NCBI GenBank assembly: GCA_900553245.1 | Contig: USCP01000030.1 | Coordinates: 1 to 13,062, forward strand | From: an uncultured Peptococcaceae bacterium | Lineage (GTDB): Bacteria; Bacillota; Peptococcia; Peptococcales; Peptococcaceae | Direction of reading: 5' to 3' | DNA length: 13,062 nucleotides | Shown: one piece after another, positions 1-8,174 of the stretch | Position numbering within the stretch: position 1 is the first letter of the stretch | Layout: the number at the start of each line of letters is the position of its first letter | Notes under the pieces: generated by a model | The model's input: the letters and a program-made list of their open reading frames with translations, nothing else | Database searches by the model: none | What the model was told of the DNA's origin: nothing | Program-made: the position numbers and the translations under genes

Positions 1-3000
1 TGCCACCTGAGCCACTATCCGGTGCTTCGTTGGTTGCCAATTCATGACTTGTCGCTGCAAGCCCCTCCAATTCATTCACCGCATAGGTGCTATCCACAAC
101 CATGGTACGACTTGGCTCCAAGGTTAATGTCACAGATTTGGTACCATGCTCGGAGTCCATTTGCAGGGTCCCCAAGTTCACGGCACCATTATTTAACAAA
201 TCGTTTTTCGCGGTAATGTACACGGTCAATGTATCATTCTCTGCATTGAAACGACAGTCCTTTAAAAGTGCATCCTTCAAGGCTGCATCCCAATTCAAGG
301 TTGCTTTGGTGGCATCACCATCCACTTTAATCGCTGCTTGAAGCGCCACCGTGCTTTGCACCGCATTGCCCACATTGAGCGCCAAGGTCGTATTTTTGTC
401 ACCATCGGTCATGGTGAAGCTTGGCGCATTGCTCGCTTTGGTTTGTTCAGCTGCTTGTGCCGGTTGTGCGACAAAAGCGCGCACCGCAGAAGCCACTGCT
501 GCCATCACGGATTTTACGATGCCTTGGTTTGAAGATTCATCTTCAAGTTCCACCTTTGGTTGAACAGCTTTGACATCGCTCAACACTCTGGTAGATTCAG
601 TTTTAAATTCAATATCCGGTAAAGATTCAGGCACGGATTCATAGAGAGTATTACTTACCAAGCGTTCACCGGTAAGCCCTTCTGCAGCGTCCACACGATA
701 AAGCTCTACCATTACTTGATTCGGTAATTTTTCCGGAATATCGTCCGGTTCAATCCAGTAACCCTGAGGGTCTGGTGCCAATATGATTTGGTGTGCCTTG
801 GTCGCTCCAGAACTATCCTCACCGCCAACGATATTGCCCTCAGTGTCCTTCAGAAGGACCACGTTAAAGGCAGGGTTGCCCTTATACACACCGGTGAAGA
901 CGATGGAACCTTGCGGGATTTTATCCGCTTCAGTGGCGCCGTATTGGTAATCACTCTTCAATTTCCCAATGCTATTGCCTTGAGAAAGCCATTCCACGTT
1001 ATCGCCCACCGGCCCCAAAAGGTCGATGTTTTGGACAGAAACATTGTTATTCGCACCCACAGCAGGCATTTCTACCTTCACATATGCGGCGTCGCACACA
1101 TAAAGGTTGCCCGGTGCATCTTTCTTTTCAAAGAAAATAGTACGACTGACATCACTATTGATTGTAACGGTTTGGCTATCACTGTTGAGTTCAGCCACTG
1201 TCACACTACGAACTTCGGTCCAACTGTTTCCATCTTCAGAAACAGAAATTTTAAGGTCAGTAAGTTCGCCACGATATCTCAAAGCGGTCACTTGGCTGTT
1301 TTCACCAAGTTTTAAGGTAATTGCAGGGGTCTCTTTGCTTACTTTACCGGTATAGGTTTCACCCTTGCCATCAATCACACGAGAGATTGCAGAAATCGTT
1401 GTATCTTCACAATAACCATTCTGACCATCTGCTGTAATGTATTGGTCGGCATCAGAGGTCATATTGGTGGTTGCGGTCCACTTATCACGGCCCAAGGTGC
1501 CATCGTGTTTCACCTTCACCGGCTCCAACTTCACGGTGTCGGTTTTCTTGAGCAACTTATCATAAGCCGTCACTTCGTAGTTGTATACGCGGTTGTTACC
1601 GGTGCTAATGGTGTCCACATAAGTCGATTCAGATGCCGGTACAAAGGCCACCAATTCACCATTGCGGCGAATTTCGTAGCCGAGCATATCATTTTCATGA
1701 CCGGTATTGGACAATGTCAAAGTCACCTTGTTGCTATCAATACCACTTGCAGAATAACTCAAGGTCGCTTCCGCTGTAGTACCGGATGCCATCCCTTTGC
1801 CACCTGCCAAACGATATTGATGAGCTTCCGGCTTCAAATACTGAATATCTTTCACAGGCGTCTTAAATTGCACTGCGTATTGCTTAGTTGCTTCATTGTA
1901 TGTAAAGCCCCACGCTTCAAAGAAGGAAAGCATATTTTGTTCGGAAGCGGCGCAGGCTAAGCGAATCATTTTGTCAGACTTACCGGCATCTTTGTTGCCG
2001 TCTTTCAAGCTCAGTGCTTCATCTCCCGGTTTTGGCGCACTATCTGGCTTACGAGAATAACTGTCCATACGCGCAAAGAAGAGGTTCTTCTTCATTTCCT
2101 CAGCGGTATCGTAGGTCTTGAAGTTCCCGTCATTGTCAAAAGCCATGTGCAACTGCCAGTACATCGCTAAAGCAGTTCTTAGGTCGTTGGTACCGCCGGA
2201 AGTCACCGCTTTGTACACTTCATTATCATAATCACTACGCATATCACCGGTTGCAAGGATGGAGTAGTAGTTGTTGGTGACTTCACCCACGGTGTAATGC
2301 TTGTTATTGATGACGTGCCCGATTTCATGGGCCACACCCCAACCGGACCATTTAATATCCTCTTTTTTAACGTTTCCTTTCTCATCCGGTTGAACAGGAA
2401 CCATAGTACTCAAAATATCAGCAATACTGTAACCAACACCAATACGTTGACCACCGGCATACATAAACACGCCATCATTCATTTTGTGATAGCGAATATT
2501 AAGACGCTGACAAGGAAAACGATCTGTGCCAGATGAAGTATTTTTGTGCAAACCTTTATGTTGATAGAGCAATTCCACTTCCTGTTCCATGGCCGCAATT
2601 GCTTGCGTCAAAGTTTCTGTAGGATTTCCCTTCGCACTGATAGCGCGCCACACTGCATCTGCCGAAACAGAATACATCATCCCATTCATCACGATATCGG
2701 TCACATTGAGAACACATTCTGTAGGTTTATATTCACCTGTATGTACAGAACCCACCTGATTAGTTGCATCGTTATGCGTCTTGTTCAATCCTTCTACATA
2801 AGTCTTAAGTTTATTCACATAGGTGGAAACAGCTTCTGCACGTGCTTTTCCATTTTTCCCAGAAACATCCAAAACAGGTATCTTTGTTCCACCAGACACG
2901 CGCACACTATACTGCTCTGCACTACCACGCCCTACATAACGCACATAAACAGCCCCACCAGATTCGCTTTTTCGCTTAGAAATATCCGGTACTGTCACCA

Positions 3001-4507
3001 CATTAGGCCCAACATTTAATGCTACTTCATCTTTCCATTGACTGGATTCACCGTAATTTTGGGTAAACACTAATTTTAGATTGGTTTCTGCTCCCTGAAC
3101 TTTATCCTTTGCACCGACATAAACATTCAATGCATCTCCAGCCTGTGCAGTAATACCAACCGGTTGAAGGTCACTTAATCCAAATACAAAATCTAAGTGA
3201 CCATCTTCTCTTGAAGTAACTTTGGTATTCACGGTAATAAGTTCTTGGTCTAACTGCCCATTTTCTAAGAGCACATATGCATCATCTAATGCAAGGCGAA
3301 GCATCTTATAATCCGGATGATATTCTCCACTCACACCATCTTTCTTTTCCAAGCGTTCAGCCAACTGATCAACCGTCTCCTTAGTCACACCTGCACTCAG
3401 AGCACCATGTGTTGCATCAGTAAACAATGATTCAATCTCATCTTCAATTGAATCATATTCATACACAGCGATTTCTGAAATAGAAAGATTATCTTTTTCA
3501 GGATTATTATGCTTATACCCGTTACCAACACACAAGCGGAACTTTTTAATGCTTTGAGGCTTATTCAATTTCACTTCATAATAGTAGTTTCCATTATCAT
3601 CTTGAGTATACTTTACTTTAAATTGGGATGACTCCAACTTTATTCCATGATCTTGACCATCCCATACATACAAAAGATATTTCGCATATTGCGGCTGGGC
3701 TACACGAGCTGCAAAACGAATCGTATCCATTTCATAAGCCTTATCCAGAGTTACTAAAGCTCCGCTATTATAATTACCACTTTGCGCACCACTATCCCAA
3801 TCTTGAGTTACCGCATAAGTAGAAATATTACTATCTGCCATTACGGTTGGAGCAACTTTATCGGGTTTGCCAATCGTTGCATATTGGAAGGAACCAGATT
3901 CAATACTTTCAATATGAGCAGTGAGTTTCCCAACCCCATTAGATGTATTAATGAGCTTGTATTTTGGCATCAACAATTCCGTAGCATCTTGTGTTTTTTC
4001 CTTTTTATGTTCTGATTCCGGACTTGTCCCTAATTCATTGTGCCCAACCATATACACTTCATAGGTTGTTTTTGGTTTCAGCGCACTAATCGTGTAGCTT
4101 GTCCCAGTTAAATTTGATACCTCAGTATAAGTTTTCTCACCATCAGCACGATAGAAAATACTATAGGTTTGTGTATCGCGCATAGCTCTCCAAGCAATCT
4201 TAAGAGCGCCAACTTCACCAGTTACTTTCAAATCTTCAGGAGCCGGTGGCACACTTTCAGGCTTAATGGTGATGGTTTTTGCTTCGGAATACGCGCTTTT
4301 CCAATCGCCATTTGTAGAACGTACACGTATTGTATACGGCACGTAAGTTTTAAGACTACTGCCGCTGAGTGATCTCACTTCTAAAGTGGTGGCTGTGGTT
4401 TTGAATACTTCTTCTTTGCCTCCGCCACTCACCATCACTTCATAACCGGTGATATTTACTTGTGGGGTCCAACTCACAGAGAAAGCTGGTTCCATGCCGG
4501 CTTGAAG
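1..4507 (-). CDS. M60-family secreted metallopeptidase, main body (C-terminal end off window, downstream of frameshift)
   Basis: I checked this frame codon by codon: it has no stop from about 4573 to the left edge. M60 enzymes are zinc peptidases that cut host glycoproteins such as mucins. The zinc motif HEIGH lies at 2329-2315, and a glutamate follows ten residues after the second histidine (GEVTNN), fitting HEXXH(8-28)E. In order, numbered as residues of the restored protein: two fibronectin III modules (about 379-548), a discoidin/F5-8C-like module (about 590-735), an M60 N-terminal beta domain (about 800-920), the peptidase (about 921-1258, HEIGH at 1105), a fibronectin-like module (about 1288-1381) and a second discoidin-like module (about 1382-1545). 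After these come an unassigned stretch, a hydrophobic segment (1710-1731) and a beta-rich, possibly cohesin-like domain ending in a Ser/Gly linker at the edge. This frame has no signal peptide or ribosome site of its own, so it depends on the upstream part. Peptidase identity is solid; the flanking modules are judged by eye. Confidence 0.88.
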
Positions 4508-5621
4508 TTTTTTTAGGTTCTTTAAGCTCCGGCACGGATTTTTCCGGTTCCGGAATGCGGTTTTCCATGCCGTTCACAAATTCTACTTGAGCAATATCAA
4601 CTAAATTCGTACTTGCGCCGGTAACCTTAATAGTCACCTTCTTAATGGCAATTTGAGTCCCCAAGTTAACGACAATAGTGCCATCTTTTTCTTGGGTGGC
4701 AGTCACTAACTTCGCATCTCTGCTCAACGTTTGTGCTTGAGCGAGCACCGCACGATATTCTCCATCTTCAGCAACAATATCAATGGTGGCATCGGTAATG
4801 AGATTGTTGGTCCCGGCAGGTGGTGTAATCAATAAACCATTCACCGGATTATCAGGAGATGCATCTACTTCTAAACCAACAACCACCGGATTTTCTTTGG
4901 AAATAGGTGCTTCATTCTTTGGTGCCAATTGAACCACAGTATCTTCTTTACCGCTGGTCAAGTCTTCAATCTTGCCATTTTCAACAGTAGTCCCTTCCGA
5001 CACGCTCGGCTTTACTTGTTCACCGGAAAGCACATCCACTTGCTTCGCTTGAACGTTCTTGCCATAGTTGGCGGTTATATACGCCAAATCACCAACGTTT
5101 ACAGCGCCATCGCCGTTTAAGTCAAAGCTACTGTCGGTACTCTGCGCATCAATGGCATCCATCATTTTGTCGGCGTCTTTTTCATCAATCACGCCGTCAT
5201 CGTTGATTTCCCCTACTGCCATAATCCCATGCTGCTTTCCTGCATCCAAGCCTTCGTTGACCGCATGGCTGTTATACAAGTCCAGCTTCGTAATCATGCC
5301 GTTCGTAATCGTCACCTTTTGCTTGTAGGCCAAATGTCCCGATGCGGTAATGGTCATGTCATAGGTGCCAGCTGCCAAAGCTTTGTCGCAAATCAGGCTG
5401 TTCCCGTTTGCAGCACTCTTTGCGGTTGCAGTGATTTCTTCTCCCTGTGCGTTCATAAAGGTCACCTTAAAGGTTTTACCCTGGCTTGGCAACTCTGCGT
5501 GCATTGCCACTTCCAAACGACCTTGCGCATTTACTCTTTCTGCCGCAAATGCCGCCGGTGCAGGCAACATTTGCCCAACCAGGCTTACAGCCAAGACAGC
5601 TGCACATACTTTCTTTTTCAA
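4440..5621 (-). CDS. N-terminal part of the M60 peptidase: signal peptide, dockerin and discoidin-like module
   Basis: This is the secreted front end of the large M60 protein. Counting from the in-frame TTG at 5642, it shows a Lys-rich start, a hydrophobic core and an AFAA cleavage site near residue 34. A carboxypeptidase-regulatory-like beta module follows (about 42-122). Next is a type I dockerin (about 143-197) with two calcium loops, INDDGVIDEKD and DLNGDGAVNVGD. A beta-sandwich resembling a discoidin domain (about 250-365) and a Pro/Glu linker end the intact part. Dockerins bind cohesins, so this protein may belong to a surface multi-enzyme complex. The frame leaves the true path at the A7 tract 4508-4514 and ends after about 22 unrelated residues at 4440. 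The start given is TTG 5621, which has AAGGA nine bases upstream. TTG 5642 and an out-of-frame ATG at 5638 are the alternatives. No convincing -35/-10 pair was found in 5643-5800. Confidence 0.8.
   Translation of the reverse strand: MKKKVCAAVLAVSLVGQMLPAPAAFAAERVNAQGRLEVAMHAELPSQGKTFKVTFMNAQGEEITATAKSAANGNSLICDKALAAGTYDMTITASGHLAYKQKVTITNGMITKLDLYNSHAVNEGLDAGKQHGIMAVGEINDDGVIDEKDADKMMDAIDAQSTDSSFDLNGDGAVNVGDLAYITANYGKNVQAKQVDVLSGEQVKPSVSEGTTVENGKIEDLTSGKEDTVVQLAPKNEAPISKENPVVVGLEVDASPDNPVNGLLITPPAGTNNLITDATIDIVAEDGEYRAVLAQAQTLSRDAKLVTATQEKDGTIVVNLGTQIAIKKVTIKVTGASTNLVDIAQVEFVNGMENRIPEPEKSVPELKEPKKTSSRHGTSFLCELDPTSKYHRL
4508..4514 (-). other. A7 homopolymer at the frameshift point of the M60 gene
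   Basis: On the coding strand the bases read CCT, then seven A, then CTTCAAGCC. With six A the reading is Pro-Lys-Lys-Leu-Gln-Ala and runs straight into a fibronectin III module. With seven A it gives Pro-Lys-Lys-Thr-Ser-Ser and a stop at 4440. The split sits in a Pro/Glu/Lys linker between modules. Confidence 0.85.
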
Positions 5622-5635
5622 TTGATTTTTTCCTT

Positions 5636-5651
5636 CATGCAAGACTCCTTT
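5636..5651 (-). promoter_or_regulatory. Strong ribosome site and ATG out of frame with the M60 gene
   Basis: AAAGGAG at 5651-5645 lies six bases before an ATG at 5638, ideal spacing. That ATG reads only six codons (MKEKIN) before a TGA at 5620-5618, which overlaps the in-frame TTG at 5621. One extra A in the A6 tract 5626-5631 would instead make ATG continuous with the signal peptide, as MKEKNQLKKK. So this is either a leader mini-cistron with re-initiation or another one-base discrepancy. Confidence 0.7.
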
Positions 5652-5800
5652 ACGTTAAAATTGCATCATACTCCAGTCATATAACAACACACATACTCGT
5701 ACTATCATAATGACCTCGACAATCATACTATAAAATCCTATAATTTTACAACACTTCTTTACATATAATTCTTGCATAAAATATGCTGATAACGCCCACT

Positions 5801-5832
5801 AAAAAAACACACCATCTCTTGATGGTGTGTTT
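5801..5832 (-). terminator. Intrinsic terminator after the amidase gene
   Basis: A 12-bp perfect stem (5805-5816 with 5821-5832) with a 4-base loop is followed on the minus strand by a run of seven T. It lies 28 bases past the amidase stop. The plus-strand side has no T run, so it acts on minus-strand transcripts only. It separates the amidase from the M60 gene. Confidence 0.88.
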
Positions 5833-5860
5833 AACAAACAGTGGATTTACAAGCAATCCA

Positions 5861-6838
5861 TTAGTATGCAAAATAATTTGCCAAGCCGTTATAAATCCCT
5901 TGTGCGAGTTTTTCTTGGTAAGCATCCGTCGCGAGTCTTGCGGCATCTTCCGCATTGGTCAAAAAGCCACATTCCACAAGCACACATGGCACTTCGGTTT
6001 CACGGATGACGGAGAAGTTCCCATATTTTACATAAGCCGGTTGACCGGTGGTATTTGCCAATGCTTGGTTCATCACAGAGCCAAACTCATTACGCATATC
6101 CTTTTGAGCTGCAGTGGTCAAACGGGTGTTGTCGGTATAAATCCAAGTCCCAATCCCCTTTGCTGCTGCATTGGCGGCACTGTCACCGTGAATTTCTACA
6201 AACGCATCCGCATTGGCATTGTTAGTCAAGACAGAACGTTCATAAAGGCTCATATTGATTGGGCCTTCGGTGTCGCGAATCATGATGACGGTCGCTCCGG
6301 CTGCTTCGAGCTTATCGCGAAGCTTTAAAGAAAGCGGCGTGTTGAAATCCACTTCATCCAAACCGTTGATCGGGCTGACTGCACCACGGTCAATGGCACC
6401 GCCTGCACCGTATACCCCATGGCCCGGAGAAACAACGATGGTTTTACCTGCTAAGCCGGTGGTACCGTTTTTATGCTTAGCAACTGCCGTCACTGTAAAA
6501 GTGCTACCGTTGATATCCAATCTAAAGTAGCCTTTATCAGACACGGATGCCGTCGAAAGTACGGAGTCACTGCCGTTGTTATTGACCTTCAACCCGGTAA
6601 ACGGCGCCATATTTTCTGCCGGTTGCCAATTGTCTGCGCTCAATTGTACGCCGGAAATCTTAACCACAATTTGGTTGCCGTTGTTACTTACCACAGAAGG
6701 TGTTCCGGTGCCAATGTCAAAAGCAATCGAGGATTGGCCCGTTCCGGTGGTTCTATCAGTCACAAGCAAATTTCCGTTTTGATCGGTGGTCGGTGGTATT
6801 GGTTCCGGTTCCGGCTGGGGCTCAACGGTACCGCCGTT
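5861..6838 (-). CDS. N-acetylmuramoyl-L-alanine amidase, catalytic half (AMIN-like and Amidase_3), downstream of frameshift
   Basis: Amidase_3 enzymes are zinc hydrolases that cut the bond between muramic acid and the stem peptide in the cell wall. After a Gly/Asn and Pro/Glu linker comes an AMIN-like beta domain (about 6770-6490). The catalytic domain then runs to the end (about 6455-5861). Its zinc and catalytic residues are visible: SPGHG, the Glu of GLDEVDFN, the His of EIHGD and the Glu of LVECGFLTN. The frame has no signal peptide and no good ribosome site. A TAA at 6850-6848 closes it just upstream. It is therefore almost certainly the second half of the protein encoded at 6838-7518, not a separate gene. 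If the reading is real, the enzyme is not made or not secreted unless a shift occurs. Confidence 0.9.
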   Translation of the reverse strand, partial: NGGTVEPQPEPEPIPPTTDQNGNLLVTDRTTGTGQSSIAFDIGTGTPSVVSNNGNQIVVKISGVQLSADNWQPAENMAPFTGLKVNNNGSDSVLSTASVSDKGYFRLDINGSTFTVTAVAKHKNGTTGLAGKTIVVSPGHGVYGAGGAIDRGAVSPINGLDEVDFNTPLSLKLRDKLEAAGATVIMIRDTEGPINMSLYERSVLTNNANADAFVEIHGDSAANAAAKGIGTWIYTDNTRLTTAAQKDMRNEFGSVMNQALANTTGQPAYVKYGNFSVIRETEVPCVLVECGFLTNAEDAARLATDAYQEKLAQGIYNGLANYFAY

Positions 6839-7518
6839 TACCGACCGTTACCGTTGTTGCTTGTCCCACCGCTATAAATGGTCACGTAGTTTTTAGAAAC
6901 ATAGGCATCGTCACCATTTTTGGTTTGAATCTTATACCAATCACCACTACGAGTAATGACACTGAGGTAATCACCGCTGTTAACCTTGCCCACGATTGGG
7001 TAGTTGGTGCCCGGACCTTGGCGAAGGTTTAGATAACCGCCGGCACCCAATTGATTCACTTTGATAATCAATTCACCAGCGGATTGCACATAGACATTGC
7101 CCTTATCCCATTGCACGCCCGCGCCCAAATCTTCACTCACAACACGAATTGGCACCAAGGTTCTGTTTTTGATGACCTTGACCGGTACGTCCATCGTCTT
7201 GTTCACGCCATTTTTGGTGTAGGTGGTTTTATTGGCAACCATTTTCAAAGTAACAGAACCCTTTTTAACAGTTACTGTTTGAGAAGGATTGTCCCAAGAA
7301 ACTTGGGCGCCCAAGCCTTCACTTACTACACGAATTGGCACCAATACTCTGGAGTTTACCACTACCGGCGCTACATCCGTCGTCACTAAGCGGTCGTCAA
7401 TATAAATCTTGTTGTTCGCCGCTTCTGCGTCGCTCACTATAAATGATTGCAGACATAATACCGCTACAAGAGCCACAACAAATGTCAGTATACAATTTTT
7501 CTTTAATAATTTTGTCAT
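6838..7518 (-). CDS. Secreted N-terminal half of the cell-wall amidase: stalk (copper amine oxidase N-like) and SH3 domains
   Basis: The protein starts with a clear signal peptide (Lys-rich, a long hydrophobic stretch, cleavage near VSDAEA). Two copper-amine-oxidase-N-like repeats follow, each with the typical LVPIRVVSE(G/D)LGA motif (about residues 37-150). Despite the family name, these are wall-associated stalk modules in anaerobic Firmicutes. A bacterial SH3 domain (about 152-215, with GYLNLRQGPGTNYPIVG) should bind peptidoglycan. The frame ends in a Gly/Asn linker at a TAA (6840-6838), exactly where the amidase frame begins. The start is firm: ATG 7518 with AAGGGAG five bases upstream. 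Upstream -10-like sequences exist but I see no clear promoter. As read, the product would be a secreted wall-binding protein without an enzyme. Confidence 0.88.
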   Translation of the reverse strand: MTKLLKKNCILTFVVALVAVLCLQSFIVSDAEAANNKIYIDDRLVTTDVAPVVVNSRVLVPIRVVSEGLGAQVSWDNPSQTVTVKKGSVTLKMVANKTTYTKNGVNKTMDVPVKVIKNRTLVPIRVVSEDLGAGVQWDKGNVYVQSAGELIIKVNQLGAGGYLNLRQGPGTNYPIVGKVNSGDYLSVITRSGDWYKIQTKNGDDAYVSKNYVTIYSGGTSNNGNGR

Positions 7519-7603
7519 ACTCTCTCCCTTTCGTCGCTATTTGATGAGTCTTCATCATTCATATTATCCCATAAATAAATCACTCAAAACGTTACAATCC
7601 AAT

Positions 7604-7636
7604 AAAAAAAGGCCAAGCATCGCAAGTGCTTGACCT
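7604..7636 (-). terminator. Intrinsic terminator after csp
   Basis: A 10-bp stem (7610-7619 with 7627-7636, one G-U pair in RNA) has a 7-base loop. A run of T follows on the minus strand (7610-7604). It lies about 20 bases past the csp stop and insulates csp from the amidase gene. Confidence 0.85.
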
Positions 7637-7653
7637 AAAAAATTGCAAACTAA

Positions 7654-7851
7654 TTAAAGTTTTACAACGTTAGCAGCTTGATCGCCACGATCGCCGCTTA
7701 CAACGTCAAATTCAACAGCTTGGCCTTCATCCAAAGTCTTGAAGCCTTCGCCTTGGATAGCGGAGAAATGTACGAATACATCGTCGCCACCTTCAACGGT
7801 GATAAAACCGTAACCTTTTTCGCTGTTAAACCATTTTACAGTACCTGTCAT
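7654..7851 (-). CDS. Cold-shock protein, CspA family
   Basis: This 65-residue protein is a complete cold-shock domain, a single-stranded RNA/DNA-binding beta barrel that keeps mRNA unfolded and can act as an antiterminator. Both RNA-binding motifs are present: KGYGFI (about residue 13) and VFVHF (about residue 25). The start is ATG 7851, preceded by a near-perfect GGAGGTC. The frame stays open further upstream, but that stretch is leader RNA. The gene stands alone, with its own promoter, a leader of about 140 bases holding a long hairpin, and its own terminator. Leader control of translation is likely by analogy with other csp genes. I do not assign a particular paralogue letter. Confidence 0.96.
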   Translation of the reverse strand: MTGTVKWFNSEKGYGFITVEGGDDVFVHFSAIQGEGFKTLDEGQAVEFDVVSGDRGDQAANVVKL

Positions 7852-7991
7852 AATTGACCTCCAAAAAAATATATTAGTATCAACGAAATAAACGGAGACC
7901 AAAATTCACATATTGTAACGAATTACACCGCTGCTATAATCTCTTACAATATGTGAAAAGAGAAATCCTAATGTTTGATATCTGATACCTA
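7852..7991 (-). promoter_or_regulatory. Structured 5' leader of csp
   Basis: The predicted transcript starts near 7991, leaving about 140 untranslated bases. A perfect 14-bp inverted repeat (7905-7918 with 7944-7957, 25-base loop) lies within it. Downstream of the stem, UCUCC (minus, 7899-7895) could pair with the GGAGG of the ribosome site (one G-U pair). Long leaders that refold with temperature are known for csp genes; the fold here is inference. Confidence 0.6.
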
Positions 7992-7997
7992 TGGTAG

Positions 7998-8026
7998 ATT
8001 ATAACAAAGACGTTAACCACTTGCAA
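7998..8026 (-). promoter_or_regulatory. Promoter of csp
   Basis: TTGCAA (8026-8021) and a perfect TATAAT (8003-7998) are 17 bases apart. Expected start of transcription is near 7991. No gene is seen in the 323 bases between csp and trmD; they hold this promoter, the leader and the trmD terminator. Confidence 0.82.
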
Positions 8027-8118
8027 ACTTTTTTCAAAAAATTTTAACAAATATTTTCCATTTATCTTAAATGTCCATTCTTTTTATGCTTTAATCACCA
8101 TAAGCATCCTGCCTTTAT

Positions 8119-8155
8119 AAAAAGAGAGACGATTCCCACCGGAATCGTCTCTCTT
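8119..8155 (-). terminator. Strong intrinsic terminator after trmD
   Basis: A perfect 15-bp stem (8122-8136 with 8141-8155) closes on a 4-base loop and is followed by TTTTTATA on the minus strand. It lies 19 bases past the trmD stop and ends the translation-gene cluster. Confidence 0.92.
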
Positions 8156-8174
8156 AACGATTTTGAGAAGTGAC

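Noticed and set aside
788..1960. Long plus-strand open frames (for example 788-1315 and 1442-1960) opposite the M60 gene.
   Set aside because: They lack ribosome sites and recognisable domains, and are explained as the mirror of a continuous minus-strand coding frame of more than 1,500 codons.
5725..5751. Promoter for the M60 gene from TTGTAA and TAGTAT.
   Set aside because: The spacer is only about 15 bases and the region is AT-rich enough to give such matches by chance.
6838..6847. Programmed -1 ribosomal frameshift in the amidase.
   Set aside because: The bases before the stop (GGT CGG TAA) do not form a slippery heptamer, and I see no downstream pseudoknot or stem. A mutation or sequence error fits better.
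7905..7957. The csp leader inverted repeat as part of a CRISPR array or insertion-sequence end.
   Set aside because: It occurs once, has no repeat units, transposase or target duplication, and sits between a good promoter and the csp ribosome site.
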